16,869 nucleotides of DNA, taken from positions 1 through 16,869 of the forward strand of contig JADIYJ010000022.1 of the NCBI GenBank assembly GCA_016705325.1, written 5' to 3'. A program made the translations under genes and the position numbers. This document shows, one piece after another, positions 7,574 to 16,715 of this stretch. Each line of letters starts with the position of its first letter. The stretch's first letter is position 1. Origin of the DNA: Pseudomonadota bacterium. Lineage in GTDB: Bacteria; Pseudomonadota; Gammaproteobacteria; Steroidobacterales; Steroidobacteraceae. The notes under the pieces were generated by a model. The model was not told the DNA's origin. It saw nothing but the letters and a program-made list of their open reading frames with translations, and searched no databases.

Positions 7574-8417
7574 TCAGTCCTCGAGCGGCAGTCCGCCGGT
7601 CCGGTTCGCCACCTGCACCGGCAGGGCGTCGGGCACGTCGATGCGCTGCGCGGCGAGTGTCCCTCCCCAGACACAGCCCGTGTCGAGGCCGAGCGCGTGG
7701 TCCTCGTCCACGTAACCCATGGCCGACCAGTGGCCGAAGACGAGTCGTTCGCCGGCAGACTTGCGCCAGGGAATGCGAAACCACGGCTGCGTGCCCCGCG
7801 GTGCGGTTGCAGGCAAGCCCTTGAACTTGAGCACCATGCGACCGGTTGCGGCGTCGCACACGCGCAGTCGCGTCAATGCGTTGATCGTGAAGCGGATGCG
7901 GTCCCAGCCGTCGAGGTCGTCCCGCCAGAGGTCGGGCTCATTGCCATACATGCGCTGGTAGAGCTGCCCGGCCCTTTCGCCGCACAGCCGGCGCTGTACC
8001 TCATCCGCACAGTCTGCTGCCGTCTGCACGTTCCACTGCGGCGGCAGTCCCGCGTGCAGCAGCGAGAGGCCGCGGCTCGTGTCGCGATGCAGCAGTGGAC
8101 GCGCCTGCAGCCAGTCGAGCAGTTCGTCGGCGTCCGGCGCGTCGAGGATGGGACGCAGTCCCGCATCGCGGTCGCGCCAATTCCGCGCCGCCGCGCGCGA
8201 GGGCGAGCAGGTGCAGGTCGTGATTGCCGAGGACAGTAATGGCGGCATCGCCCAGTGACTTGACGAAGCGCAGCGTGTCGAGGGACCGCGGACCGCGATT
8301 GACCAGGTCGCCGACGAACCAGAGCCGGTCGCGCGACGCGTCGAAACGCAGTCGGTCGAGGAGGGTGTCGAGTTCGTCCTTGCAGCCCTGGACGTCGCCG
8401 ATCGCAAAGACGGCCAT
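7574..8417 (-). CDS. apaH: Diadenosine tetraphosphatase, symmetrical (internal frame shift)
   Basis: Hydrolyses Ap4A to two ADP. Metallophosphatase motifs appear in order: IGDVQGC (family GDxxG), VGDLVNRGP and LGNHDLHLL, then APDADELLDWL, LLHAGLPPQW, FGHWSAMG and ALDTGCVWGG-type C-terminal motifs. The first 80 or so residues are in one frame and the remainder in another. The junction lies near 8186 (up to about 8200), between LALARGG and RNWRDRD. One extra base, or two missing ones, explains it, in a run of GCG/GGC triplets. With repair the protein is about 280 residues, the normal ApaH length. It lies 10 bases after apaG in the usual apaG-apaH order. Conservation on both sides of the shift argues for a sequencing or assembly error over decay, but this is not proven. 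Confidence 0.9.
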
Positions 8418-8427
8418 CGCGCCGTCG

Positions 8428-8811
8428 TCAGTGCAGCACGCCCGGCATGGCGAGCCGGAACGGCGCGATCGGTGCGTCGAACTGCTCGCCGTCGTCCGCG
8501 ACCATGTGGTACTTGCCCTGCATCGCGCCGACCGGGGTCTCGAGAATGGCGCCGCTGGAATACCGGAACCCCTGGCCCGGCTGCAGGTGCGGCTGCTCGC
8601 CGACGACGCCGTCGCCAACCACTTCCTGCACCTTGCCGTTGGCGTCGGTGATGAGCCAGTGGCGCGTCACGAGGCGCGCCGGCTTGGTCCCTTCGTTACG
8701 GATCGTGATCGTGTACGCGAACACGAACCGGCCCTCGACCGGGTTGGACTGGTCCTCGACGTAATTCGTGCTGACCTCGACGCGGATGCGATGCGCCGCA
8801 GCTGTCGTCAT
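8428..8811 (-). CDS. apaG: ApaG-domain protein
   Basis: 127 residues, the usual ApaG length. It is a single FN3-like domain. Recognisable segments are RIRVEVSTNYVEDQSNP, FAYTITIRNEG, LVTRHWLITDANG, VVGDGVVGEQPHLQPG and a C-terminal MQGKYHMV strand. ApaG is a small widely conserved protein of unclear biochemical role, historically linked to Co2+/Mg2+ resistance and Ap4A metabolism. The ATG at 8811 overlaps the upstream usp stop (ATGA) and follows a purine-rich GGAAAAAG ribosome site. It is co-transcribed with usp and apaH. Confidence 0.95.
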   Translation of the reverse strand: MTTAAAHRIRVEVSTNYVEDQSNPVEGRFVFAYTITIRNEGTKPARLVTRHWLITDANGKVQEVVGDGVVGEQPHLQPGQGFRYSSGAILETPVGAMQGKYHMVADDGEQFDAPIAPFRLAMPGVLH

Positions 8812-9245
8812 GTCTTTTTCCAGCGCACCGCGAGCACGTCGCAGGGCGCCGAATGCAGGATCGTGTCCTCGGTCTGGTTGAACATGATCGACAGGCCGTG
8901 GCGTTCACGGCTGCCGAGCACGATCAGGTCGACACCGCGATCCATGGCGACGCGCACCAGCTCGGCCTTGATGTTGCCGGCCTGCACGATGCGCTCAGCC
9001 TTCTCCAGGCCGGTCTTCTGCGCCAGTTCGGCGATGCGCCGCGTGGCGCGCTCGATCAGTTCACCTTCGATCTGCACGGCCGGCAGCAGGGCCTCGCCCA
9101 TCGGTTCGACGGGAACGTATTCGACGACGTGCAGCAGGATGACCTCGGCCCCGTAACGCTCGGCGACGTCACGCGCCCGCTCGGCGATCTTTTCGCTGCC
9201 TTCGGTGATGTCCACAGCGAGCAGGATCTTCTTGTATTCGCGCAT
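8808..9245 (-). CDS. Universal stress protein, UspA family
   Basis: 145 residues, single Usp domain. It begins YKKILLAVDITEGSEK, has the central AEVILLHVVEYVPVEP strand, and ends IVLGSRERHGLS... PCDVLAVRW. ATP-binding Usp proteins carry G-2x-G-9x-G(S/T) near the end. Here the last part reads FNQTEDTIL in place of the G-S/T, so it is likely a non-ATP-binding UspA-type member (inference). SD GGAG at 9252-9255 sits 6 bases before ATG. It is the first gene of usp-apaG-apaH, with its own promoter at 9297-9325; the linkage to Ap4A hydrolysis suggests a stress-response unit. Confidence 0.95.
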   Translation of the reverse strand: MREYKKILLAVDITEGSEKIAERARDVAERYGAEVILLHVVEYVPVEPMGEALLPAVQIEGELIERATRRIAELAQKTGLEKAERIVQAGNIKAELVRVAMDRGVDLIVLGSRERHGLSIMFNQTEDTILHSAPCDVLAVRWKKT

Positions 9246-9257
9246 GGTGTGCTCCGT

Positions 9258-9272
9258 GGAACGCGTGGTTCC
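9258..9272. repeat. Inverted repeat in usp leader
   Basis: GGAAC-GCGTG-GTTCC, perfect 5-base arms with a 5-base centre. It lies between the predicted transcription start (about 9290) and the SD of usp. It could be an operator half-site pair or a small mRNA hairpin; nothing further is visible. Confidence 0.35.
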
Positions 9273-9296
9273 GGTGCGAAAAGCGGTCCAGGGAAG

Positions 9297-9325
9297 ATTA
9301 TAGGCGGCGCCGGAGGGGCCACCAA
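9297..9325 (-). promoter_or_regulatory. Sigma-70-type promoter of usp-apaG-apaH
   Basis: On the minus strand, TTGGTG (9325-9320), 17 bases, then a perfect TATAAT (9302-9297). Predicted start near 9290 gives a leader of about 45 bases before the usp ATG. It sits in the 87-base gap after the rsmA stop, so it separates this operon from lptD-surA-pdxA-rsmA. Confidence 0.7.
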
Positions 9326-9332
9326 TCCGGAA

Positions 9333-10151
9333 TCATTCTGCCGGAATAACGCCGGGCGAGTCCCCTCGCCGGGCGACCCATTGGCTCGCCAGGGCGGCAA
9401 ACCGGGCCGGGGCGAGCGTTTCCGCCCGCATCCCGGGATCCACGCCCGCGGCCACGATTCCGGCCACGTCGAGCAGGCCCATCAGTGCATTGCGCAAAGT
9501 CTTACGGCGCTTCGAGAAAGCCGCCGCGACCAGGGTTGCGAACGCGGCCTGGTCGACGATTTCGAACGGCGGCGCGGCATGCGGCGTCAGCGCGAAAAAC
9601 GTCGAGGTGACCTGGGGTGCCGGTTTGAAGGCGCCGGCGCCGATGTCGAACAGCCGCTCCACCTTGACGTGCGGCGCGAGCATCACCGTGAGCCGGCCAT
9701 AGTCGCCCGATCCGGGCGCGGCCGCCATGCGCACGACCACTTCTTTCTGCAGCATGAAGTGCATGTCGGCGAAGGCATCGAGCTGCGAGATGAAGTGGAA
9801 GAGCAGTGGCGTCGAGACGTTGTACGGCAGGTTGCCGATCAGGCGCAGTTTCGGGCCGTCGCCACGCAACGCGCGAAAGTCGAACTCGAGGGCGTCGGCG
9901 AGGTGAACGTGCAGCTCGCCACGCCCCTGGCAATGCGTCTGCAGCCGGGGCACGACGTCGCGATCGATCTCGACCACGTCGAGCCTGCCTGCCAGCGCCA
10001 GGACCGGTGCCGTGATCGCGCCGCGGCCGGGGCCGATTTCCACGAGCCGGTCGCCCGGGCGCGGGTCGATGGCGCGCACGATCCGGTCGATCGTGCCGGG
10101 GTCGTGCAGGAAGTGCTGCCCGTAGCGCTTCTTGGCGTGACCGTGCTTCAC
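9333..10151 (-). CDS. rsmA: 16S rRNA dimethyladenosine methyltransferase (A1518/A1519)
   Basis: SAM-dependent enzyme (KsgA) that dimethylates two adjacent adenosines in the 3'-terminal hairpin of 16S rRNA during 30S maturation. 272 residues, normal length. Features in order: KKRYGQHFLHD (7-17), SAM motif EIGPGRG (38-44), acidic Glu61, catalytic NLPYNVSTPLLF (Asn-Leu-Pro-Tyr 107-110), LQKEVVVRM, YGRLTVM, FKPAPQV and AFSKRRKTLRNAL. The GTG start at 10151 overlaps the pdxA stop (GTGA). This is the fourth and last gene of the lptD operon, the order known from enterobacteria and pseudomonads. Confidence 0.98.
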   Translation of the reverse strand: MKHGHAKKRYGQHFLHDPGTIDRIVRAIDPRPGDRLVEIGPGRGAITAPVLALAGRLDVVEIDRDVVPRLQTHCQGRGELHVHLADALEFDFRALRGDGPKLRLIGNLPYNVSTPLLFHFISQLDAFADMHFMLQKEVVVRMAAAPGSGDYGRLTVMLAPHVKVERLFDIGAGAFKPAPQVTSTFFALTPHAAPPFEIVDQAAFATLVAAAFSKRRKTLRNALMGLLDVAGIVAAGVDPGMRAETLAPARFAALASQWVARRGDSPGVIPAE

Positions 10152-11173
10152 CAGTGCGACGCCTGGCGCTGCGCGCCCCGGCTCAGTTCGAGCGCAAGCG
10201 CCAATGCGGCCTGCAGGCTGCCGGGATCGGCCTTGCGCGTGCCGGCAAGCTCGAGCGCCGTGCCGTGATCGACGGACGTGCGTACGATCGGCAGACCCAG
10301 CGTGACGTTGACGGCGTGGCCGAAGCTCGCGTGCTTCAGCACCGGCAGGCCCTGGTCGTGGTACATGGCGACGACGGCGTCGATGCCCTTGAGCCGATGC
10401 GGCACGAACGCGGTATCGGCGGGCACGGGGCCGACGAGATCGAGTCCGTCGGCGCGCAGGGCCGCCAGGGTCGGCTCGATCACCTCGATTTCCTCGCGGC
10501 CGAGGTGACCGCCTTCGCCGGCGTGCGGGTTCAGGCCGAGCACCAGGATCCGCGGCCGCCGCAGTCCGAACATCGTCTGCAGGTCGCCCGCCACGATGCG
10601 CAGTACCGCCTCGAGTCGCGCCGGCGTGATGGCTGCGCTGACTTTCCGCAGCGGCAGGTGCGTGGTCGCGAGTGCAACGCGCAAGCCGCCGCCGACCAGC
10701 AGCATCACGGGCAGGCGCACGCCGGTGCGCCTGGCGAGGTACTCCGTGTGCCCGGTGAACGGGACGCCGGCTTCGTTGATGATCGATTTCTGCACGGGCG
10801 CCGTCACGATCGCGTGGAACGCACCCGCTGCGCAGCCGCCGATGGCGACGTCGAGCGTCGCGAGCACGTAACGCGCGTTTGCCGTCGCCAGAATGCCGGG
10901 CCGTGCCGGTTCCGCCAGCGGCACGTGCAGGAGTTCGACGCCGGCACGTGGCCGGCTCATTGCATTGAAGTCCGGCACTGCCAGCTTGCGGGCGCTGCGC
11001 GGTCGCGCGCGGCCGAACAGGGAGCGGTCACCGATCAGGACGACACGGCAGCCTTGCGGTGCCGTGTCGAGCAGCTCGGTGCAGAGATCCGGGCCGATGC
11101 CTGCCGGTTCGCCGGTCGTGACGGCGACGGTGCGCAGCGCCGTCGCACGGCGCGATCGGCGCACGGTGCTCAC
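10148..11173 (-). CDS. pdxA: 4-hydroxythreonine-4-phosphate dehydrogenase
   Basis: Oxidises 4-phosphohydroxy-L-threonine in the DXP-dependent pyridoxal phosphate pathway. 341 residues. Metal-binding histidines His172 (TTHLPL), His217 (NPHAGEGG) and His272 (YHDQGLP) are spaced exactly as in E. coli PdxA (166/211/266). Other signatures are TTGEPAGIGP near the N-terminus, GHTEYLA (His142), and TSVDHGTALELAG near the C-terminus. The GTG start at 11173 overlaps the surA stop (GTGA). Starting there adds a short basic N-terminal tail (VSTVRRSRRATALR) before the conserved TVAVTTGEP; a later start is possible but has no clear ribosome site. Coupled to rsmA downstream. Confidence 0.97.
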   Translation of the reverse strand: MSTVRRSRRATALRTVAVTTGEPAGIGPDLCTELLDTAPQGCRVVLIGDRSLFGRARPRSARKLAVPDFNAMSRPRAGVELLHVPLAEPARPGILATANARYVLATLDVAIGGCAAGAFHAIVTAPVQKSIINEAGVPFTGHTEYLARRTGVRLPVMLLVGGGLRVALATTHLPLRKVSAAITPARLEAVLRIVAGDLQTMFGLRRPRILVLGLNPHAGEGGHLGREEIEVIEPTLAALRADGLDLVGPVPADTAFVPHRLKGIDAVVAMYHDQGLPVLKHASFGHAVNVTLGLPIVRTSVDHGTALELAGTRKADPGSLQAALALALELSRGAQRQASHW

Positions 11174-12483
11174 ATCCGGTATTCGACGAACGCTTCGTCG
11201 CGCAGCCGGCGCAGCCAGATTTCCGTTTCCTCGTCCGCACGCGCCTCGCGCAGCTGGCTGACGCAACGGTTGCGCGTCATGTCCTCCGTCGCGTCGTAGG
11301 TGCGGCGACCGAGCAACTGCACGATGTGCCAGCCGAACTGCGTGCGGAACGGCGGACTGATCTCGTTTTCGGCGAGTGCATCGAGCTGCTTTTCGAACTC
11401 GGGCACGAAGCTGCCAGGTCCGGCCCAGCCGAGGTCGCCGCCCGTCGCCGCCGAACCCGGGTCTTCGGACGTGACCGAGGCGACCGCTTCGAAACTCTCG
11501 CCCTTCAGGACGCGGTCGCGGATCTGCGCGAGCTTCTGTCGCACGGTCTCGTCGTCCATCACTTCCGTGGGCTTCATCAGGATATGCCGCGCGTGCACCT
11601 GCGACACCAGCGCCGGCGCCTGGCCACCGCGGATCTCGAGCACCTTGAAGATGTGCAGCCCGCTGGGCGTGCGGATCGGCTGCGTCACGTCGCCGGCCTG
11701 CAGCGTGGGGATGATGTCGGCGACGAACGAGGGCAGCTGGCCCGCCTTGCGCCAGCCGAGTGCGCCGCCTTCGAGCGCGGTGCCGGAATCGGAATAGTTG
11801 ATGGCCAGTTGCGCGAAGTCTTCGCTCTTCGCCGCGCGTTCGTAGACGGCCTGCGCACGCGAGGTGCGCTCCGCGATCTGCTTCTCGTCCGCCGTGCCCG
11901 GAATGGCGACCAGGATGTGCGCGAGGTTGAACTCGTTGTCGGCGCCAGGCGCGGCATTGCGCTTCGCGACGCATTGCTCGACTTCGCGCGGCGACACGTA
12001 CACGCGCGCGAGCACGTCGCGCTGGCGCAGTGCCTGCAGCGTCATCTCGCGGCGCACTTCGTCGCGGTAGTCGCGATAATTGATGCCCTGGGCCTCGAGC
12101 GTGGCCGGCATGTCGCTGAACTTGATGTTGTTGCGTGCGGCAACGTCGGTGAGCGCGGTGTTCACCATCTCGTCCGAGATCTTCAGGCCAAGGCGCTCGG
12201 CGCGTTGCATCTGCAGCTCCTGCAGCACGAGACGCTCGAGCACCTGCTGGCGCAGGACGTTGCGCGGCGGCAGCTGCTGGCCCGACTGCTGGATGCGCGC
12301 GCTGACCGTGGCCATCTGCTTTTCGACCTCGCTGCGCAGCACCAGGCCGTCGTTGACGACGGCGGCGACCCGGTCCAGCAGCACGCCGGACGAACTGAGG
12401 TCATTGGACTGGCCGTGGACGGTGCCCACGGCGGCGAACAACAGGCCGGCTATGCCGAAAAACTGCTTATATTTCAATGGCAT
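11170..12483 (-). CDS. surA: Periplasmic outer-membrane-protein chaperone and prolyl isomerase
   Basis: 437 residues, typical SurA. It has a signal peptide MPLKYKQFFGIAGLLFAAVG ending near VHG-QS, then the SurA N-domain (LLDRVAAVVNDGLVLRSEVE, VLERLVLQELQMQRAERLGL). Two parvulin domains follow: roughly 185-285 (FNLAHILVAIPG to GLHIFKVLEIRG) and 290-395 (HARHILMKPTE to FGWHIVQLLGRR). A C-terminal helix follows, ending at residue 437. It escorts outer-membrane proteins, LptD included, across the periplasm. The start at 12483 is chosen because the signal peptide begins there; it lies 1 base after the lptD stop (TGA-G-ATG). Open reading further upstream overlaps lptD. Confidence 0.97.
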   Translation of the reverse strand: MPLKYKQFFGIAGLLFAAVGTVHGQSNDLSSSGVLLDRVAAVVNDGLVLRSEVEKQMATVSARIQQSGQQLPPRNVLRQQVLERLVLQELQMQRAERLGLKISDEMVNTALTDVAARNNIKFSDMPATLEAQGINYRDYRDEVRREMTLQALRQRDVLARVYVSPREVEQCVAKRNAAPGADNEFNLAHILVAIPGTADEKQIAERTSRAQAVYERAAKSEDFAQLAINYSDSGTALEGGALGWRKAGQLPSFVADIIPTLQAGDVTQPIRTPSGLHIFKVLEIRGGQAPALVSQVHARHILMKPTEVMDDETVRQKLAQIRDRVLKGESFEAVASVTSEDPGSAATGGDLGWAGPGSFVPEFEKQLDALAENEISPPFRTQFGWHIVQLLGRRTYDATEDMTRNRCVSQLREARADEETEIWLRRLRDEAFVEYRM

Positions 12484-12484
12484 C

Positions 12485-14788
12485 TCAGAGTCGGGGCGCG
12501 GATGCAGGCGAGGAGTATCCCCGAATCGCTTCGCGCAGGAAAGCTTCGTTGTCGACTCCGACACTGGACAAACCTTTCAGTTCCAGCTGCAGGCCGATCG
12601 ACGTTTCGGCAGCGCCCGAGCGGCTGGAGATGAAGCGTCGCCCGATCACGCGAACGGCCCAGCAGCACGACGAATATTCGAGGCCGAGGAACTGGTCGAG
12701 CGTGTTTTCTTCCTGCAGCGAATAGACGAAGCGGGCGAAGCCGCGCCACTGTTTGTTGATCGGCCAGGCGCCAGACACGTCGACCTGCTCGAGCAGGTCG
12801 CGCCGGAACCGGTAACCCGCGTTGATCACCCGGCCGGGCGTCGGGTTGTACTGCAGGAAGGTCTCGGAACGCTCGCCCTGGGTCTCGTCCGGGTTCCACT
12901 GGTAGGCAAAGCGCGCGTTCCAGTTCTTGTAGGCGTTGAGCTCGACCTCGGCCACGACGTCGGACGTCGAGCGATCGCGCACGGGCTCGTCCGGCAGCGC
13001 GACGCGCGGATCCTGGAAGTAGAACGCCTGCCCGAGGGTAGCGCTCAGGTACTGGCGACCGCGGCTCGAGTCCAGCAGGCGGGTGGTGACGCCGACGCTG
13101 ACCTGGTTCGCGTCCCCGATCCGGTCCGGACCGACGTAGCGGTTGGTGCGGAACAGCTGCACGAGGTTCAGGTCGGGAATGCCGGTATCGAAAACCGGCA
13201 GGTCATCCTGGTTCTTGTACGGCACGTACAGGTACAGCATCCGCGGCTCGAGCGTCTGAATACGCTTGCCCTGCGAGCCGGACTCACGCTCCATGGTGAA
13301 ACCCGCGTCGAGGCTGGCCGACGGCAGCGAGCGATCCGGTGAATCGTCGGCACCCGGCGCGACCTCGTCCAGGCGGTATTGCGTGTAGCGGTAGGCCGCG
13401 CCCGCGGCGAAGAATCCGCCGTTGCGGTCGGTGCGCCATTCGAGCGACGGTTCGGCGTCGAGCCGGATCCCCTGGGGCCCCAGCTCGCGCTGGAAATTGG
13501 TCGCTTCGGCGTAGAAGGCGCCCGACAGGCCACCCGCGAAATCGCGCCAGTGCCCGAGTGCCGACAACTGTGGCGCGATGCGGTAGGGCTCGTCCTCCGC
13601 AGCCAGCGCGTTGTCGATGACCTGGTAACCCTGTGCGCGGGCATTGAGCGTCCAGGCAGCGATGTCGTGCCGCAGCTCGATGTACCGATTGACGAACGAG
13701 ACGCTGGTGCCTTCGAAGCCGACCCCGAAATCCTCGAAATAGTCGTTGTCGCTCACGTCGGTCGCGTCGATCAGCAGCCGGGTGCGGGGCGCAAAGCGCG
13801 TGACGTGGCGCCAGTCGATGACGCCGCGCGCGTCGCCGGTTTCCTGGTCGTGGACCAGGTATTCGACGTTGAGCTGGCTGCGGCTGCGTTCGCTCAGGTA
13901 GCGCAGCTCCGGATCGAGCCGGATGCCGCGCGACGAATACCAACGCGTCGTGAGCGTGGCGTCGTAGTTCTCGGCCAGGTTCCAGTAATACGGCACGGCA
14001 ATGTTCGTGCCGGTGCGGCTGCTGCTGCCGATTGTCGGGAACAGCAGGCCTGACTTGCGCTGGTCGCCGACGGGAAACGAGATCCACGGCGTGTAGAACA
14101 CCGGCACGCCGAGGAACTCGATGCGCACGTCGCGCCCGGTGCCGATCAGGGTTTTCTGGTCGATCTCGATGGCGCCGGCGGCGAGACTCCAGTCCTCGTT
14201 GCCCGGAGGGCAAGCCGTGTAGCGCACGCCCTCGAGACCGATCTGACCCGACTGCCTGAACCATGCACTCGCCGCCGCGCCCCGCACCGACTGTTCGCGC
14301 AGTTCGAATTCGGCGCCTTCGAAATTACCCACGCCGCCTTGCTGGAACGAGCCGCCCTTGCCGCGCACGTGCATCTGCGGGTCGAGGTATTCGATGTCGC
14401 CGTTCAGTTCGACGCTGCGTCGCTCGGCGTTGATGCTGGCCTGGTCGGCCGTGAGCAGGCGCTGGCCCATGCGGATCTGCACGTTGCCGCGCAGTTCGGC
14501 ATCGCCGGCACGGCCGAGTTCGCCGGTATCGCTGGTGACGTGGATCTGCGGGTCGTCCGGATCGGCCTGCAGCAGTTCCTCGATGCGTGGGTCGATGTCG
14601 GATTGGACGGCGCAACGGTCGCCGCGCGCAGGTTCGGCGACTGTCGCGGTTCGCGCTGGTTCCGGCACCGGCGACGGCTCCTGCGCCTGGGCGGACGCGG
14701 CCCCGAGCCAGGCGCAGGCCGCCGCCCGCCGCAGGGTGGCCTGCAACACCTGCAGCAGGCGCAAGGAACCAGAGCGCGGCGGCGTCAT
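12485..14788 (-). CDS. lptD: LPS-assembly outer-membrane protein LptD
   Basis: Large outer-membrane barrel that, with LptE, inserts lipopolysaccharide in the outer leaflet. 767 residues from ATG 14788. A short signal sequence ends near AQA-QEP, followed by the LptA-like jellyroll (DAELRGNVQIRMGQRLLTAD, ELNGDIEYLDPQM) and then the barrel domain (FYTPWISFPVGDQRKSGLLF, YYWNLAENYDATL). The four disulfide cysteines of the family are present: Cys59, Cys193 and the adjacent pair Cys708/Cys709 (YSSCCW). An in-frame GTG at 14794 would add two residues, but it lies 1 base from the predicted -10 box, so ATG is preferred. First gene of lptD-surA-pdxA-rsmA. No SD is visible; a leaderless start is possible. 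Confidence 0.97.
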   Translation of the reverse strand: MTPPRSGSLRLLQVLQATLRRAAACAWLGAASAQAQEPSPVPEPARTATVAEPARGDRCAVQSDIDPRIEELLQADPDDPQIHVTSDTGELGRAGDAELRGNVQIRMGQRLLTADQASINAERRSVELNGDIEYLDPQMHVRGKGGSFQQGGVGNFEGAEFELREQSVRGAAASAWFRQSGQIGLEGVRYTACPPGNEDWSLAAGAIEIDQKTLIGTGRDVRIEFLGVPVFYTPWISFPVGDQRKSGLLFPTIGSSSRTGTNIAVPYYWNLAENYDATLTTRWYSSRGIRLDPELRYLSERSRSQLNVEYLVHDQETGDARGVIDWRHVTRFAPRTRLLIDATDVSDNDYFEDFGVGFEGTSVSFVNRYIELRHDIAAWTLNARAQGYQVIDNALAAEDEPYRIAPQLSALGHWRDFAGGLSGAFYAEATNFQRELGPQGIRLDAEPSLEWRTDRNGGFFAAGAAYRYTQYRLDEVAPGADDSPDRSLPSASLDAGFTMERESGSQGKRIQTLEPRMLYLYVPYKNQDDLPVFDTGIPDLNLVQLFRTNRYVGPDRIGDANQVSVGVTTRLLDSSRGRQYLSATLGQAFYFQDPRVALPDEPVRDRSTSDVVAEVELNAYKNWNARFAYQWNPDETQGERSETFLQYNPTPGRVINAGYRFRRDLLEQVDVSGAWPINKQWRGFARFVYSLQEENTLDQFLGLEYSSCCWAVRVIGRRFISSRSGAAETSIGLQLELKGLSSVGVDNEAFLREAIRGYSSPASAPRL

Positions 14789-14795
14789 CCGCACG

Positions 14796-14803
14796 ATTAT
14801 AAT
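14796..14803. promoter_or_regulatory. Palindromic -10 element shared by divergent lptD and amgK
   Basis: ATTATAAT contains a perfect TATAAT on the plus strand (14798-14803) and a perfect TATAAT on the minus strand (14801-14796). On the minus side it lies 7 bases before the lptD ATG, which would make lptD leaderless. On the plus side a start near 14810 gives amgK a leader of about 57 bases. I see no good -35 on either side. The remaining divergent gap to 14866 holds a GGGGTCCCC palindrome (14856-14864) just before the amgK start and nothing else I recognise. Confidence 0.55.
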
Positions 14804-14866
14804 TGCGCGCGAATCGCAGCATCCGACTATCGCCAGCCCGTATACCAGCTCAGCCGGGGTCCCCGC

Positions 14867-15921
<1,055 letters not shown>

Positions 15922-15925
<4 letters not shown>

Positions 15926-16659
15926 AAGCGATGATCCTCGCGGCGGGGAAGGGCGAGCGCATGCGGCCCCTCACGCTCAGCCGTCCGAAGCCGCTGCTCG
16001 ACGTCGGTGGCATGGCGCTGATCGAGCATCACCTCTATGCGCTGGCGACGGCCGGGTTCGGCGAGGTCGTCGTCAACCTGTCGTGGCTCGGCGAGCAGAT
16101 CCCGGCAGCGCTCGGCGACGGTTCGCGCTATGGCCTGAAAATCGACTACAGCCGGGAGGGTCCGCAACCGCTGGAGACGGGCGGCGGCATCTTCCGTGCG
16201 TTGCCCTTGCTGTGCCCGATGGGGGTCGAGCCTTTCCTGGTGCTGAATGGCGACGTCTGGATGCAGTACCCTTTTGCGGAGCTGCGCGAGCGGTACGCGC
16301 AGGGACTGCCGGGCAAGGACCAGGCTCACCTCGTGCTGGTGCCGAACCCCGAGCACAACTGCCGGGGCGATTTCGCGTTCGACGCGGGACGCATGGTTGA
16401 GCCGGTGCCGGGAACGGCGGCAGACACGTCCGTGGCGCGCAGGATCGCAGCGCTGCCGAAAGGCACGTTCTCGGGACTCGGCGTGTATCACCCGTCGCTG
16501 TTCAACGGTTGCGCGGACGGCATCTTCAAGCTTGCACCGCTGCTGCGTACGGCTGCCGTCAACGGGCGCGTCGGCGTGGAAGTGTTCGAGGGCGACTGGC
16601 TCGACATCGGCACGCCGGAGCGGCTCGCTGCGCTGAATAGTCGACTGCGGCTGGCGTGA
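15922..16659 (+). CDS. murU: N-acetylmuramate alpha-1-phosphate uridylyltransferase (MurU)
   Basis: Converts MurNAc-1-phosphate and UTP to UDP-MurNAc, the step after AmgK. 245 residues of nucleotidyltransferase fold: AMILAAGKGERMRPLTLSRP at the N-terminus (UTP-binding loop), KPLLDVGGMALIEHHL, EGPQPLETGGGIF, the metal-binding Asp in LNGDVW, RGDFAFD, and GDWLDIGTPERL at the end. The TTG at 15922 overlaps the amgK stop (TTGA), lies 9 bases after GAAGG (15908-15912), and gives LKAMILAAG, matching the MKAMILAAG of characterised MurU. ATG at 15931 would remove three conserved residues and has poorer SD spacing. No intrinsic terminator is visible after it. Confidence 0.94.
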
Positions 16660-16695
16660 GTTGAATACATTCAGGTGAGTGGGGAAAGCAGGCGA

Positions 16696-16712
16696 CCCCC
16701 CCCCCCCCCCCC
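16696..16712. repeat. 17-base C homopolymer between murU and the CRISPR array
   Basis: An uninterrupted run of 17 C on the plus strand (G on the minus strand), 36 bases after the murU stop. It is unlike anything else in the window. It is noncoding. It may be a real mononucleotide tract or an assembly artefact; the sequence on each side is unique. Confidence 0.9.
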
Positions 16713-16715
16713 GCG

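Noticed and set aside
8183..8200. Programmed ribosomal frameshifting in apaH
   Set aside because: No slippery heptamer or downstream structure typical of such sites, and apaH families are not known to use it.
8853..10268. 471-residue plus-strand open frame opposite usp and rsmA
   Set aside because: It crosses two conserved genes and a clear minus-strand promoter, has no family features, and mirrors third-position GC bias.
11326..12633. 435-residue plus-strand open frame opposite surA
   Set aside because: Antisense shadow; the minus strand has complete parvulin domains and a signal peptide.
14856..14864. GGGGTCCCC palindrome as an operator for amgK
   Set aside because: Arms of only four bases in GC-rich DNA and coincident with the weak ribosome site; too little to support a regulator site.
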